DNA of 64,000 nucleotides from Tepidibacter aestuarii (GTDB lineage Bacteria > Bacillota > Clostridia > Peptostreptococcales > Peptostreptococcaceae): positions 1,054,001-1,118,000 of the forward strand of contig NZ_OW235315.1 of NCBI RefSeq assembly GCF_934924865.1, written 5' to 3'. Numbering within the stretch: position 1 is the first letter of the stretch; each line of letters starts with the position of its first letter. The notes under the pieces are model-generated. The model made no database searches. It was not told the origin of the DNA and saw nothing but the letters and a program-made list of their open reading frames with translations. A program made the position numbers and the translations under genes. Shown here in pieces: positions 53,355 to 62,908 of this stretch.

Positions 53355-54593
53355 ATGAAAAGAAGAGTTGTGGTTACGGGTATAGGATGTGTAACTCCTG
53401 TTGGAACAGGAATAGATAAATTCTGGAATAATATTAAAAATGGAGTTTGTGGAATAGATCAAATAACTAGATTTGATACTACTGATTTTGCTACTAAGAT
53501 AGCAGGAGAGGTTAAAGATTTTGATGCTTCTGATTTTATAGATAAAAAAGAAGCAAAAAGAATGGATAGATTCACTCAATACGCAGTTGCTGCATCTAAA
53601 ATGGCAATGGAAGATTCAAATATCGATATAGATAATATAGATGCAAATAGATTTGGAGTTATAGTAGGATCAGGAGTAGGTGGAATAGAGACATTAGAAG
53701 AACAGCACACAAGACTTATGGAAAAAGGACCTAAAAGAGTAAGTCCATTCTTCGTACCTATGATGATAACAAATATTGCTGCAGGTCAAGTATCTATAAT
53801 GCTTGGAGCTAAGGGGCCTAATACAAGTGTTGTTACTGCTTGTGCATCTGCTACTCATGCTATAGGAGACGCTTTTAAGGCTATTCAAAGAGGAGATGCT
53901 GAAATTATGGTTTCAGGAGGAGCTGAGAGTCCTATAACTCCACTTGCTGTTTCTGGATTCTGTACAATGAAGGCAATGTCAACTAGAAATGATGATCCAA
54001 AAACTGCATCAAGACCATTTGACAAAGATAGAGATGGATTTGTAATGGGAGAAGGATCAGGTATGCTAATATTAGAAGAACTAGAGCATGCTTTAGCTAG
54101 AAATGCAAAAATATATGCTGAGGTAGTTGGATATGGAGCAACAGCAGATGCATACCATATAACAGCTCCTGCAGAGGGTGGAGAAGGTGCTGCTAGAGCC
54201 ATGGAAATGGCAATAAATGATGCAGGACTTAAGTTAGAGGATGTAGATTACATAAATGCTCATGGAACTAGTACTCCTCTTAACGATAGAAATGAAACTT
54301 TAGCTATCAAATCTTTGTTTAAGGACCATGCATATGACTTAGCTGTATCATCAACTAAGTCTATGACAGGGCACTTACTAGGAGCAGCTGGAGCTGTTGA
54401 AGCTATAATATGTTCATTAGCTATAAATGAAGGATTTTTACCTCCGACTATGAACGTTGAAAATCAAGATCCAGAGCTTGATCTTGATTACGTTGTAGGA
54501 AAAGGAAGACAAAAGGACATTAAATGTGCTATCACTAATTCATTAGGGTTTGGTGGACACAATGGAACACTTGCATTTAAAAAATATGAATAA
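53355..54593 (+). CDS. fabF: 3-oxoacyl-ACP synthase II (FabF)
   Basis: Elongating condensing enzyme. The 412 residues carry the Cys-His-His triad: Cys163 in [11 protein letters not shown], His303 in [12 protein letters not shown] and His340 in [12 protein letters not shown]. The N-terminus [14 protein letters not shown] is typical. GGAGGTAC precedes the ATG. It ends the FapR-headed operon before a strong terminator. No fabZ or accBCDA genes are visible here, so the dehydratase and acetyl-CoA carboxylase must be encoded elsewhere. Confidence 0.97.
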   Translation: MKRRVVVTGIGCVTPVGTGIDKFWNNIKNGVCGIDQITRFDTTDFATKIAGEVKDFDASDFIDKKEAKRMDRFTQYAVAASKMAMEDSNIDIDNIDANRFGVIVGSGVGGIETLEEQHTRLMEKGPKRVSPFFVPMMITNIAAGQVSIMLGAKGPNTSVVTACASATHAIGDAFKAIQRGDAEIMVSGGAESPITPLAVSGFCTMKAMSTRNDDPKTASRPFDKDRDGFVMGEGSGMLILEELEHALARNAKIYAEVVGYGATADAYHITAPAEGGEGAARAMEMAINDAGLKLEDVDYINAHGTSTPLNDRNETLAIKSLFKDHAYDLAVSSTKSMTGHLLGAAGAVEAIICSLAINEGFLPPTMNVENQDPELDLDYVVGKGRQKDIKCAITNSLGFGGHNGTLAFKKYE

Positions 54594-54598
54594 ACTAT

Positions 54599-54638
54599 AA
54601 AAAAATTCGCGTATGCATTTGCATATGCGAATTTTTTT
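54599..54638 (+). terminator. Terminator after fabF
   Basis: AAAAAAATTCGCGTATGC (54599-54616) and GCATATGCGAATTTTTTT (54621-54638) pair along their length with one G-U wobble and loop ATTT. Confidence 0.95.
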
Positions 54639-54695
54639 ATGCATATTTTTGTTATTAACATAATATTATTTAAAAATAGGGAGGAGGACGAGTTT

Positions 54696-55667
54696 ATGAA
54701 TAAACTTTCTGAGGAAATTATAAATTCATTAAGTCCAAAAATTAAGCGGTTTTTCATAAGTGCTGATTATGAATTTATAAGTAATATAGAAGAAATAAGA
54801 CTTAGGGTCAATCGACCGTTAATAGTTAACCTGGATAATAGGGATTATTTTTTTAATATAAAGACTAATAAGTTTTGTGATAATGATCACAATGGATATA
54901 TAACTACAAGAGAGGATATAGAACACACATTTCAGCTTATATGTAAGTATTCTATACATTCATTCTTGGATGATATAAAAAAAGGGTTTATAACAATAAA
55001 AGGCGGACATAGAGTAGGTATTGGTGGAAAAGCTATTGTAGAAAAAGATGAAATAAAAAATATAAAACATATATCATCTTTAAATATAAGAGTATCAAGA
55101 GAAATAAAGAATTGTTCAAAAGATGTAATTAAATACATAATCAAAAACTCAAAGGAAATATACAATACGTTAATAATATCGCCTCCGCAGTGTGGGAAAA
55201 CAACTCTTATAAGAGATATAGTTAGAAATATAAGTACAGGCATGGATGAGCACAAATTTAAAGGAGTAAAGGTTGCAGTTATTGATGAGAGAAATGAAAT
55301 CTGTGGATCATACCATGGAATACCTCAAAAGGATGTAGGGATAAGAACTGATACAATAGAGTCTTGTCCTAAAGATGTGGGAATCATGATGGTTCTGAGA
55401 AGCATGTCTCCAAACGTAATAGTTACAGATGAAATAGGCAGTACTAAGGAAATAGAATCGCTATACTCTGCTTTGAATGGAGGGGTATCGCTTATAACAT
55501 CTGTTCACGGGAGTGGAATAGAAGACGTTAGAAATAGAAAAGAGTTAAATACACTTTTAGATAAAGAATTATTTAAAAGAGTTATTGTACTATCTTGTAA
55601 AAAAGGTGCAGGTACAATAGAGCGGATATACGACCTAGAAGAAAAGAGGTGGTTATTCATTGCTTAA
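54696..55667 (+). CDS. spoIIIAA: Stage III sporulation protein AA (ATPase)
   Basis: The cytoplasmic secretion-type ATPase of the SpoIIIA-SpoIIQ channel between mother cell and forespore. The 323 residues have EEIRLRVNRPLIV, YITTREDIEHTFQ, IKGGHRVGIGGKA, Walker A in PPQCGKTTLIRDIV, VAVIDERNEI and VTDEIGS (Walker B). The ATG at 54696 follows GGGAGGAGGA. The frame upstream to 54639 runs into the fabF terminator and is rejected. It opens the eight-gene spoIIIA operon. Sigma-E control is expected, but I could not find a clean promoter. Confidence 0.95.
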   Translation: MNKLSEEIINSLSPKIKRFFISADYEFISNIEEIRLRVNRPLIVNLDNRDYFFNIKTNKFCDNDHNGYITTREDIEHTFQLICKYSIHSFLDDIKKGFITIKGGHRVGIGGKAIVEKDEIKNIKHISSLNIRVSREIKNCSKDVIKYIIKNSKEIYNTLIISPPQCGKTTLIRDIVRNISTGMDEHKFKGVKVAVIDERNEICGSYHGIPQKDVGIRTDTIESCPKDVGIMMVLRSMSPNVIVTDEIGSTKEIESLYSALNGGVSLITSVHGSGIEDVRNRKELNTLLDKELFKRVIVLSCKKGAGTIERIYDLEEKRWLFIA

Positions 55668-56175
55668 AATAGTACTTATTGTATTTATACTAATATGCTT
55701 TTTCTTATTAGGAGAGGAAATTTATAAGTCGTTTAAAAAAAAGTACAGCGATATATCAGACCTTGTAAAAGTACTTGAAGTATTAAATATGCAACTTGAA
55801 TTTGGATTGTACACATTAGAGGAAGTATTTGAAAAAATAGGATATAAAAAAGAGTTCGATATAAGTCATTTCTTTGAAATGTTGAGTCTGAAACTTAAAG
55901 AAAATAATAAAAGCTTAGATGATATAGTTCAGGAGTCAATTCCTATAATAACTCAAAAAACAAATCTTGGAATAAATGAAATAGATGAGATAACTAACTT
56001 AATAAATAATCTTGGAAAAAGTGATTACTATTCACAAAAAAGAATAATAGATCTTGCCATTGAAAATCTGAAAAAAAATGAAAAAGAAGCATTTTTAGAA
56101 ATTAAAACAAAAGGTATATTGTATAAAAAACTGAGCTTAACCATGGGATTTTTATTGGTGATAATATTTTTATAG
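55660..56175 (+). CDS. spoIIIAB: Stage III sporulation protein AB
   Basis: A 171-residue bitopic membrane protein of the SpoIIIA complex, distantly like GspF of type II secretion. It has a hydrophobic N-terminus (LKIVLIVFILICFFLLGEEIY) and a C-terminal hydrophobic end (LTMGFLLVIIFL) around a helical domain. The start is TTG at 55660 behind AGAGGTGG, overlapping the spoIIIAA stop by 8 bases. Confidence 0.92.
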   Translation: MLKIVLIVFILICFFLLGEEIYKSFKKKYSDISDLVKVLEVLNMQLEFGLYTLEEVFEKIGYKKEFDISHFFEMLSLKLKENNKSLDDIVQESIPIITQKTNLGINEIDEITNLINNLGKSDYYSQKRIIDLAIENLKKNEKEAFLEIKTKGILYKKLSLTMGFLLVIIFL

Positions 56176-56224
56176 ATATTAAATAGATATATCATAAATA
56201 AAAATTTTAAAAGGGGGAAATTTT

Positions 56225-56428
56225 ATGGGAATAAATGTGGATTTGATTTTTAAGATAGGAGGTATAGGCATACTTTTATCTATACTGCATACTGTCTTAA
56301 CTAGGGCTGGTAAAGATGAATGGGCTTATATTGCAAATCTTACAGGGGTTGTGCTTGTACTTATGATGGTTATAAAAGAAATTAGTAATTTATTTAATGC
56401 TGTAAAGACTATGTTTAATCTTTATTAA
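56225..56428 (+). CDS. spoIIIAC: Stage III sporulation protein AC
   Basis: A 67-residue membrane protein with two helices (GGIGILLSILHTVL and YIANLTGVVLVLMMVI) and the family sequence LTRAGKDEWAYI between them. AAAAGGGGG precedes the ATG. It pairs with SpoIIIAD in the export-like SpoIIIA complex. Length and sequence match other species closely. Confidence 0.95.
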   Translation: MGINVDLIFKIGGIGILLSILHTVLTRAGKDEWAYIANLTGVVLVLMMVIKEISNLFNAVKTMFNLY

Positions 56429-56443
56429 AAGGGAAGTGGTAAG

Positions 56444-56830
56444 TTGGAATTTACGAAATTAATTGCAGTGGCATTTATTGGAACTATACTATCTGTATTA
56501 TTTAAAAAAGAAAGACCAGAGATAAGCATGGCTATAGCATTGATTACAGGAGTTGCTATATTTACTGTATCTATATACAAGATAAATTACGTAATAAACT
56601 GTATAAATGATTTGACTAAGAAAATAAATATAAGCCATATGTATTTTTCTACAATAATAAAAATAGTAGGGATATCGTATTTGATGGAATTTGCTATTCA
56701 AATGTGTAAAGACAGTGGGGAAGGAGCTATAGCTACTAAGCTTGAATTTGGTGGAAAAGTAATAATACTTACACTATCTTTTCCTATACTTTTATCAATA
56801 CTTAATACGATAGTAAATATTATTCCTTAG
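56444..56830 (+). CDS. spoIIIAD: Stage III sporulation protein AD
   Basis: A 128-residue polytopic membrane protein. Segments are LIAVAFIGTILSVLF, MAIALITGVAIFTVSIY, YFSTIIKIVGISYLMEFAIQMCKDSGEGAIATKLEFGGKVIIL in outline (MEFAIQMCKDSGEGAIA is the family signature) and LSFPILLSIL. The start is TTG at 56444 behind GGGAAGTGG. It is 16 bases after spoIIIAC. Confidence 0.94.
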   Translation: MEFTKLIAVAFIGTILSVLFKKERPEISMAIALITGVAIFTVSIYKINYVINCINDLTKKINISHMYFSTIIKIVGISYLMEFAIQMCKDSGEGAIATKLEFGGKVIILTLSFPILLSILNTIVNIIP

Positions 56831-56840
56831 GAGATTACTT

Positions 56841-57995
56841 ATGAAAAGAAGAGTGTTTGTTGGAGTTTTAATTATGTTTTTTTTAATGACAAATCTGGCA
56901 TATGCACAAAATGACTCAAAAGGGGATATAAATAAGTACATAGACAACCAATTAAAAACTATTCAAATTGATAGGCTTCAAAAAACTTTTGAAAATGAGC
57001 AAGTATTTAAGAATATTAATTTGAAAAGTTTTATTATGGATGTTATGAAGGGTGAAAAAAACATATTAGACATAATAGATAAAGGACAAGTAAAAAATTA
57101 TTTATTTAAAGAAATTAAATTTAATTTTAAAATTTTAATTACTGTATTAATTTTATCATTGATATCGGCAATACTTAAAAATTTAGATAATTCATTTTCA
57201 GGAACGGCTATAAGTAAGGTATCAAACTATACAGTTTTTGTACTATTGATATCAATAACATTTATCGGATATAAAGATGTTCTTGAAATAGCCAGAGTCA
57301 CTATAGATAATATGGTTAATTTTATGCAAATAGCAATTCCTATTGAAATGGCTTTTTTAGTAACTCTAGGATTTCCTGTTACTTCAGCATCTTTAAGCCC
57401 CATATTTCTAGGAGGTATAGTTTTTATAAATATAGTGTTTAAAACATTTTTGATGGTGATAATGGCACTTTCATTTTCGATACTTATAATAAACAATATA
57501 TCGAGCAATATAAACCTTAAGAGGTTATACAACTTTACTAAACAGATAAGCATATTTACGGTAGGCTTTTTGCTAACTATATACCTTGGGATAATATCTA
57601 TTCAAGGAATATACGTTACTTCGTTTGATAAATTTTCTATAAAGACTATTAAATTTGCTGTTGATTTTATTCCGGTTGTAGGAGGGTTTGTATCTGATTC
57701 TATAGAAATACTTCTTTCATCATCATATTTATTAAAAAGTGTATTAGGAGCAGCAGCACTTGTAATACTAATAGGTATATGCTTAATCCCAATATTTAAG
57801 ATAGTGTCTATTATACTTGTTTATAAGTTCTCATCTATAATTGTAGAACCTATATCTGATGATAGTATATCTACATATTTAAATGAAATGGCAAATCTTA
57901 TGATAATAATTTTATCTTCAGTTGTTGCTGTTGGAATAATGTTCTTTATAACAATAGCAATACTTGCATCTATTGGAAATGTAACGAGAATGTAG
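56841..57995 (+). CDS. spoIIIAE: Stage III sporulation protein AE
   Basis: The large 384-residue membrane component of the SpoIIIA channel. It has a signal-peptide-like start (RRVFVGVLIMFFLMTNLAYAQ), an extracytoplasmic helical segment (~25-90), then about seven membrane helices with IPIEMAFLVTLGFPVTSASLSPIF in outline (FPVTSASLSP) and SDSIEILLSSSYLLKS. AGGAGATT precedes the ATG, 10 bases after spoIIIAD. Function follows the family: it supports forespore gene expression after engulfment. Confidence 0.94.
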   Translation: MKRRVFVGVLIMFFLMTNLAYAQNDSKGDINKYIDNQLKTIQIDRLQKTFENEQVFKNINLKSFIMDVMKGEKNILDIIDKGQVKNYLFKEIKFNFKILITVLILSLISAILKNLDNSFSGTAISKVSNYTVFVLLISITFIGYKDVLEIARVTIDNMVNFMQIAIPIEMAFLVTLGFPVTSASLSPIFLGGIVFINIVFKTFLMVIMALSFSILIINNISSNINLKRLYNFTKQISIFTVGFLLTIYLGIISIQGIYVTSFDKFSIKTIKFAVDFIPVVGGFVSDSIEILLSSSYLLKSVLGAAALVILIGICLIPIFKIVSIILVYKFSSIIVEPISDDSISTYLNEMANLMIIILSSVVAVGIMFFITIAILASIGNVTRM

Positions 57996-58007
57996 GAGGA
58001 AGTCTTT

Positions 58008-58568
58008 ATGAATGCTATAAAACAATGGATAAGTAGTATATTGATTGCTGCATTTGTTATAAATGTTATAGACATATTAATACCTACGGGAAGCTTTAAA
58101 AAATACATAAATATAGTTCTAAACTTTATATTCATATTTATAGTTATAACACCTGTTTTAAATGCAGTTTCAAAAGATATGAATATAGAGGATCAAATGC
58201 TAAAACAGTTTAATGAATTTCAATATGAATACAATCAGGAGCTTATAACTAAAAACTCGATAGATGAAGAAGAAATCATGTCTAATTACGATAATTATTT
58301 AAAGCAGAGTATAAATATGAAATTAGAGGAATCTGGATATGAATTAACTGATATAGAGACTGATGAGGATGGAGAAAAAAAATTAATTATAAAAGATTTA
58401 AAAACTAGTGAAAATAGTAATAATGAGGCTAAAGAAAAAATACAATTAAAAGAGAACGAAAATTATAAGCAAGCTTTTAACGAACTTAAAAATATTGAGC
58501 ATAAAAATATAAAAGAAGATTTGAACAAAATTTTCAAAATATCTATTGAAAAAATAAAAATTAACTAA
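58008..58568 (+). CDS. spoIIIAF: Stage III sporulation protein AF
   Basis: A 186-residue protein with two N-terminal membrane helices (WISSILIAAFVINVIDILIP and INIVLNFIFIFIVITPVL) and a soluble domain (from ~65) with a ring-building-motif-like fold expected in this family. GIn-rich spacers and a Glu/Lys-rich part lie near residues 120-160. AGGAGGAAG precedes the ATG. It lies between spoIIIAE and spoIIIAG. Confidence 0.9.
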   Translation: MNAIKQWISSILIAAFVINVIDILIPTGSFKKYINIVLNFIFIFIVITPVLNAVSKDMNIEDQMLKQFNEFQYEYNQELITKNSIDEEEIMSNYDNYLKQSINMKLEESGYELTDIETDEDGEKKLIIKDLKTSENSNNEAKEKIQLKENENYKQAFNELKNIEHKNIKEDLNKIFKISIEKIKIN

Positions 58569-58582
58569 TGTGAGGGATGAAG

Positions 58583-59140
58583 ATGAATCTTGATAAAAAG
58601 AGAATATACACCATTTTAGCTGCAATAATAATATCATTAATACTCCTTGTGAGTGTTTCTGGTATATTTGATCATAATGCAGATAAAGATTATCCAAATG
58701 CAAATCTAGTTGATAAAAGTGAGTCTAGTAGAGGAACAATAGTTACCAAAGAAGATGAGTTAGAAGATAGGCTTGAAAAAATATTAAGCAATATACAGGG
58801 GGTAGAGTCAGTAAAGGTAATGATAACATTTGAGACTAATGGAGAACTAGAGCCCGCTTTTAATGAAACAGTGGCAACAGAGACAACACAGGAGAATGAC
58901 TCAACTGGAGGAAGGAGGGTTGTAACAACAGAAAACAAAACTCAGACTATAGTAACAAAAAATAATAATCAGGGAAATGAACCTATATTATTAAAATCTA
59001 TAGAACCACAAGTTAGAGGGGTTATAGTTGTAGCCGATGGTGCAGAAGATACTGTAGTAAAACAAAGACTATATGATGCTGTCAAAACAGTACTTCAGGT
59101 ATCTAGCCATAAAATAGAGGTTTATCCAAAAAACAAATAA
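58583..59140 (+). CDS. spoIIIAG: Stage III sporulation protein AG
   Basis: Forms the large ring of the feeding-tube channel in the outer forespore membrane. The 185 residues have one membrane helix (TILAAIIISLILLVSVSGIF), then the ring-building domain with LEDRLEKILSNIQGVESVKVMITFE in outline (ILSNIQGVESVKVMI) and PQVRGVIVVADGAED. An insertion rich in Thr, Glu and Asn lies between. GAGGG is spaced correctly for the ATG at 58583, while the ATG at 58577 touches it. Confidence 0.93.
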   Translation: MNLDKKRIYTILAAIIISLILLVSVSGIFDHNADKDYPNANLVDKSESSRGTIVTKEDELEDRLEKILSNIQGVESVKVMITFETNGELEPAFNETVATETTQENDSTGGRRVVTTENKTQTIVTKNNNQGNEPILLKSIEPQVRGVIVVADGAEDTVVKQRLYDAVKTVLQVSSHKIEVYPKNK

Positions 59141-59153
59141 GGGGGATTAAGTT

Positions 59154-59858
59154 ATGAAGTTCAAGAAATTTAATAAGAAGTTTTTAAAAAGCAGAAATTT
59201 TGTTGTATGTGTATTAGTATTTATGTTAGTAGTTGTATGTACTGTTAATTACCAATTTAGCAAACAGCACATGCTTGAAACATCTAGTGATCTTCAAGAA
59301 TACGAAGAAATGCTTTTATCTGAGAATGAAAATGTAGATGTAGATCAAGAACAGGTTAAAGAAACAGCCAACGAAAATTTAGATGCTAACGCAGATTCTG
59401 AGGAAATAACGGTTGTGGATAGCAATAAAAATGAAGCTGAGGAAAAGGTTAAAGAAACAACTGCAAATATAACAAAAGAAATGGCATCAAAAGAGAATAT
59501 GCAAAAGGATACATATTTTATTGATATAAAAATGAATAGAGAGAAGGAAAGAGGGGCATTAATAGAAGAACTAGATTCAATAGTTAAAAACCAAGGTGCT
59601 AGTGAAAAGGCAATAGAAGAGGCATCTAATATGAAGCTAAATTTAGTTAAATTTAGAGAAGCAGAGCTTAATATAGAAAATTTACTTACTGCTAAAGGAT
59701 TTGAAAACCCAGTAGCATATGTTAGCGAAAATGGTGCAAGCGTAGTAGTTGATAGAGAAAAATTAAATAAAGACGACGTTGCAAAAATATTTGATGTGGT
59801 ATACAATCAAACAAAACTTCCTTTTGAAGATATAAAAATAATGGAATATAAAAGATAG
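59154..59858 (+). CDS. spoIIIAH: Stage III sporulation protein AH
   Basis: The mother-cell partner of SpoIIQ in the channel, related to YscJ/FliF ring proteins. The 234 residues have a membrane helix (NFVVCVLVFMLVVVCTVNY) and an acidic disordered spacer (~45-115). The C-terminal domain follows: FIDIKMNREKERGALIEELDSIV in outline (KMNREKERGALIEEL), AEASNMKLNLVKFREAELNIENLL-type helices and GFENPVAYV. It ends the spoIIIA operon. GGGGGAT precedes the ATG. Confidence 0.94.
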   Translation: MKFKKFNKKFLKSRNFVVCVLVFMLVVVCTVNYQFSKQHMLETSSDLQEYEEMLLSENENVDVDQEQVKETANENLDANADSEEITVVDSNKNEAEEKVKETTANITKEMASKENMQKDTYFIDIKMNREKERGALIEELDSIVKNQGASEKAIEEASNMKLNLVKFREAELNIENLLTAKGFENPVAYVSENGASVVVDREKLNKDDVAKIFDVVYNQTKLPFEDIKIMEYKR

Positions 59859-59859
59859 T

Positions 59860-59888
59860 TTGTAAAATTTATTCCCATTTGGTATAAT
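59860..59888 (+). promoter_or_regulatory. Promoter of the Asp23-nusB-xseAB-ispA run
   Basis: TTGTAA (59860-59865), a 17-base spacer and TATAAT (59883-59888), with TGG directly before the -10 (extended type). It starts just at the spoIIIAH stop, separating a vegetative operon from the sporulation operon. Confidence 0.7.
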
Positions 59889-59921
59889 TAAAGTATAATT
59901 TAACACTTTGGAGGTGTACCT

Positions 59922-60287
59922 TTGGAAAATAAAGAATATGGCCAAGTAAAAATATCTGAAGATGTAATTGCTACTATATCAGGAATTTCTGCTTCTGAAA
60001 TAGAAGGTGTAGCAGCTATGAGTGGGAGCATTACAGGGAATATAACAGAAATTTTAGGTAAAAAGAATTTATCTAAAGGTGTTAAAGTCGTAGTAGAAGA
60101 AGACGAAGTATTCATAGATGTATTCGTAATGATAGAATATGGTGTTGTTATACCAGATGTATCATGGAAAATACAAGAAAATGTTAAGACAACTATTGAA
60201 ACTATGACTGGATTAAATGTAGCTCAAGTCAATGTTCACATTCAAGGAATTACTTTTAAGAAAGAAAAAATTGAAGAGAATAGTTAA
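59922..60287 (+). CDS. Asp23/Gls24 family protein (YqhY-like)
   Basis: A 121-residue Asp23 domain protein. It has [47 protein letters not shown] and [23 protein letters not shown]. In Bacillus YqhY sits with the accBC and nusB genes, and its loss upsets malonyl-CoA balance; here it also precedes nusB. The start is TTG at 59922 after TTGGAGGTG. It is clearly related to the copy at 28953 (same ITIQYG/VQGV pattern), but each belongs to its own conserved neighbourhood. Confidence 0.88.
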   Translation: MENKEYGQVKISEDVIATISGISASEIEGVAAMSGSITGNITEILGKKNLSKGVKVVVEEDEVFIDVFVMIEYGVVIPDVSWKIQENVKTTIETMTGLNVAQVNVHIQGITFKKEKIEENS

Positions 60288-60300
60288 TAGGAAGAATATT

Positions 60301-60330
60301 AACCCTCTGAATAATCAGAGGGTTAGTTTT
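60301..60330 (+). terminator. Hairpin/terminator between the Asp23 gene and nusB
   Basis: AACCCTCTGA (60301-60310) and TCAGAGGGTT (60315-60324) form a perfect stem with loop ATAA. The tail AGTTTTG is short on T's, so it may only partly terminate. Confidence 0.7.
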
Positions 60331-60357
60331 GTGTATATAATATTTAGGAGGTTTGTA

Positions 60358-60762
60358 ATGAGCAGAAAGATAAGTAGAGAATTAGGAATGAAAATGGTTT
60401 ATCAAATGGATATGACTAAAGAATATACTAGCGAGAAAGTTGAAGAATTTATTCAAGAACATTCTCATGAAAACTTTGATAGCCAATACCTAGTTGATTT
60501 AGGAAATATATTTATAGAAAATAAAGAAGATATAGATTCTGTTATAAGTACTCATTCTAATAAATGGAAAATAAATAGAATAGCTAAGGTAGACCTTAGT
60601 ATATTAAGAGTTGCTATAGCTGAGATAAAATATATTGACAATATTCCATTTAAGGTAGCTATAAATGAAGGTATAGAACTTGCCAAGAGATATTCTGATG
60701 ATGAATCTACTAAGTTTATAAATGGATTATTGGGAAGTGTAATAAATGATATGCAAAAATAA
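60358..60762 (+). CDS. nusB: Transcription antitermination factor NusB
   Basis: Works with NusE and NusA in rRNA transcription complexes. The 134-residue all-helical protein shows [51 protein letters not shown] in outline ([17 protein letters not shown]), and [31 protein letters not shown]. The ATG at 60358 follows TAGGAGGT; the frame extended to 60232 overlaps the Asp23 gene. Its 3' end overlaps the next gene by 17 bases. Confidence 0.95.
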   Translation: MSRKISRELGMKMVYQMDMTKEYTSEKVEEFIQEHSHENFDSQYLVDLGNIFIENKEDIDSVISTHSNKWKINRIAKVDLSILRVAIAEIKYIDNIPFKVAINEGIELAKRYSDDESTKFINGLLGSVINDMQK

Positions 60763-61705
60763 AATAATTTTAGGAATAGACACAAGCTGCTATACGACAT
60801 CTATAGCAGCTATAAATTTAAATAAAGAGATAATAATAAATGAAAAGAAGATGTTAAAAGTTAAGAATGGGAATAGAGGACTTAGACAGTCGGATGCTTT
60901 TTTTCAACACGTAAATAATTTGGGTGATATGTTCGGGGATTTAAAAAATAGAATTAAAGATTATGATATTGTTGGATTGTGTGTATCTTCAAAACCAAGA
61001 CCCATTGAAGGATCATATATGCCTGTATTTGGTTGTGGCTATAAATTTGCAAAAACTATATCTTCTGTATTAAATGCAAAATTATACGAAACGTCGCATC
61101 AAGAGTGCCATATAGAGTCAGCTTTTTATGATACCAATATAGATAAAGATAGATTTTTATGCATACATATGTCTGGAGGAACTACGGAAATACTACTAGT
61201 AAATAGAAAGTTAGATGGATACGATATAGAAATAGTAGGTGCCACTAAGGACATAAGTGCTGGACAACTTATAGATAGAGTAGGAGTAAAGCTTGGATAT
61301 GAATTTCCTTGTGGAAAGTATTTAGATCAAAATGCATTAAAATGTAGTGTTGATGTCCATAATTTGAAGATATCATCTAAAGAAGGATATATTAATTTTT
61401 CAGGTGTTGAAAATCAAATATTTTCTATAATAGATGATTACTCTAACGAATATATATCTAAAGTAATTTTAAACTCCATTTTAGACTCTATATATAAATC
61501 AATTATTTATTTAAGCGATAAATACAATATAAAAGATGTACTATTTGTTGGAGGAGTGTCTTCTAGTGAATATATATCTTGTAATATGATAGATAAGCTA
61601 AGTAATAATAAAATAAATGCTTTTTTTACAAAACCTAGTTTTGCAAAGGATAATGCCATAGGATCAGGCATTATTGGGGTTAATAGATTTTTAAGTGAGG
61701 TATAA
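60746..61705 (+). CDS. Kae1/TsaD-like paralog (ASKHA fold)
   Basis: A 319-residue protein of the Kae1/TsaD/Qri7 family, whose main member makes t6A in tRNA. It starts [17 protein letters not shown] and keeps the HxxxH metal site (His118, His122 in HQECH) and the later [10 protein letters not shown]. The nucleotide-site motif reads MSGGTTEIL (142-150), where TsaD proteins have SGGHT, and the TsaD GEAFDK region reads [10 protein letters not shown]. So it is likely a paralog with changed activity, not the t6A enzyme itself; a second, standard tsaD is expected elsewhere. It overlaps nusB and is followed by xseA after 2 bases. Confidence 0.82.
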   Translation: MICKNKIILGIDTSCYTTSIAAINLNKEIIINEKKMLKVKNGNRGLRQSDAFFQHVNNLGDMFGDLKNRIKDYDIVGLCVSSKPRPIEGSYMPVFGCGYKFAKTISSVLNAKLYETSHQECHIESAFYDTNIDKDRFLCIHMSGGTTEILLVNRKLDGYDIEIVGATKDISAGQLIDRVGVKLGYEFPCGKYLDQNALKCSVDVHNLKISSKEGYINFSGVENQIFSIIDDYSNEYISKVILNSILDSIYKSIIYLSDKYNIKDVLFVGGVSSSEYISCNMIDKLSNNKINAFFTKPSFAKDNAIGSGIIGVNRFLSEV

Positions 61706-61707
61706 TT

Positions 61708-62907
61708 ATGAAGTTAAAGGCTCTTTCTGTCAGTGAAGTTAGTTCTTATATAAAGAGGATTCTTACCAATGACCCTATATTGTATAATTTAAAGGTGAAA
61801 GGGGAAGTATCTAATTTAAAAGTCCATACAAGTGGACATGTATATATGTCTTTAAAGGATAATAAATCGAAGATAAACTGTGTTATATTCAAAAGCAATG
61901 TTCCTAAAAATTTAAATTTAAAGGAAGGTCTTGAAGTAAGAGCATCTGGGTATATATCGTTATATGAAAAAGATGGAAGTTATCAGCTTTACATAAATTC
62001 AATCGATGTTGAAGGAGTTGGGAATTTACATATAGAGTTTGCAAAACTTAGAGAAAACCTTCAAAATGAAGGCTTATTTGATCCAAAATATAAAAAGAAG
62101 ATACCGAGTATGCCTCATAATATAGGGATTATTACATCTTTAACAGGAGCAGCACTTAGGGATATTATAAATGTTATATCTAGAAGATATCCTAAGGTGA
62201 ATATTAAGATATACCCTGTTTTGGTTCAAGGAGATAAATCAGCAGATGATATAGTTCATGCTATTGATTTTTTGAACAAAAGAGAATTTATAGATGTTAT
62301 AATATTAGCTAGAGGTGGAGGTTCAATAGAAGAACTATGGTCTTTTAATGAAGAAAAGGTTGCAAGAAGTATATTCACATCACAAATACCTATAATAAGT
62401 GCAGTAGGACATGAAACAGATTTTACAATAGCGGATTTTGTATCAGATCTTAGAGCTCCTACTCCATCAGCTGGAGCTGAAATAGCTGTTCCGTCTTATA
62501 TAGATATAAGAGATAGACTTGATATATCTAAGGATAGAATGAATAAAATATTTAAAAACAAAGTATATACATATAAAAAAGATTTGGATAATACAAATAA
62601 GGATATTGATATTAATTATAAAGAAATAATAAAGAACAGGCTTATAGGTACAAATAATTGTTTAAAGGATATTGAAAATGCTATTAATAAAAAGCTTATT
62701 TTAACTAGAAATGAGCTTGATTATATAGGGCAGAATTTAAACAATTTAAGCCCTTTGTCAGTAATGTCTAGAGGATATACTTTAGTTGAAAAAGATGATA
62801 AACTAGTTAAAAATCCTAAGGATTTGAAGCTTGGAGATAATATAAATGTACTATTTGAAAAGGCCTGTGTAAATTGTAAAATACAGAATATAAAAGAGGT
62901 AGATTAG
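61708..62907 (+). CDS. xseA: Exodeoxyribonuclease VII large subunit
   Basis: Large subunit of the single-strand-specific exonuclease VII. The 399 residues have an N-terminal OB-fold (LKVKGEVSNLKVHTSGHVYMSLKD in outline: VKGEVSN, GHVYMSLKD). The catalytic region has IGIITSLTGAALRDIINVISRRYP in outline (ITSLTGAALRDI), ARGGGSIEELWSFNEE and SAVGHETDFTIADFVSDLRAPTPSAGAE in outline (GHETDFTIADF, APTPSAGAE). A long coiled coil follows, then SRGYTLV. It is coupled to xseB by a one-base gap. Confidence 0.96.
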   Translation: MKLKALSVSEVSSYIKRILTNDPILYNLKVKGEVSNLKVHTSGHVYMSLKDNKSKINCVIFKSNVPKNLNLKEGLEVRASGYISLYEKDGSYQLYINSIDVEGVGNLHIEFAKLRENLQNEGLFDPKYKKKIPSMPHNIGIITSLTGAALRDIINVISRRYPKVNIKIYPVLVQGDKSADDIVHAIDFLNKREFIDVIILARGGGSIEELWSFNEEKVARSIFTSQIPIISAVGHETDFTIADFVSDLRAPTPSAGAEIAVPSYIDIRDRLDISKDRMNKIFKNKVYTYKKDLDNTNKDIDINYKEIIKNRLIGTNNCLKDIENAINKKLILTRNELDYIGQNLNNLSPLSVMSRGYTLVEKDDKLVKNPKDLKLGDNINVLFEKACVNCKIQNIKEVD

Positions 62908-62908
62908 T

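Noticed and set aside
54640..54666. Sigma-E promoter for spoIIIAA (GCATATTT and CATAATAT)
   Set aside because: The two boxes are about 10 bases apart, too close for the usual 13-15 base spacer, and the -10 has mismatches.
59345..59806. 153-codon minus-strand frame inside spoIIIAH
   Set aside because: It is the antisense shadow of an acidic, low-complexity stretch, with a Ser/Phe-rich product and no ribosome site.
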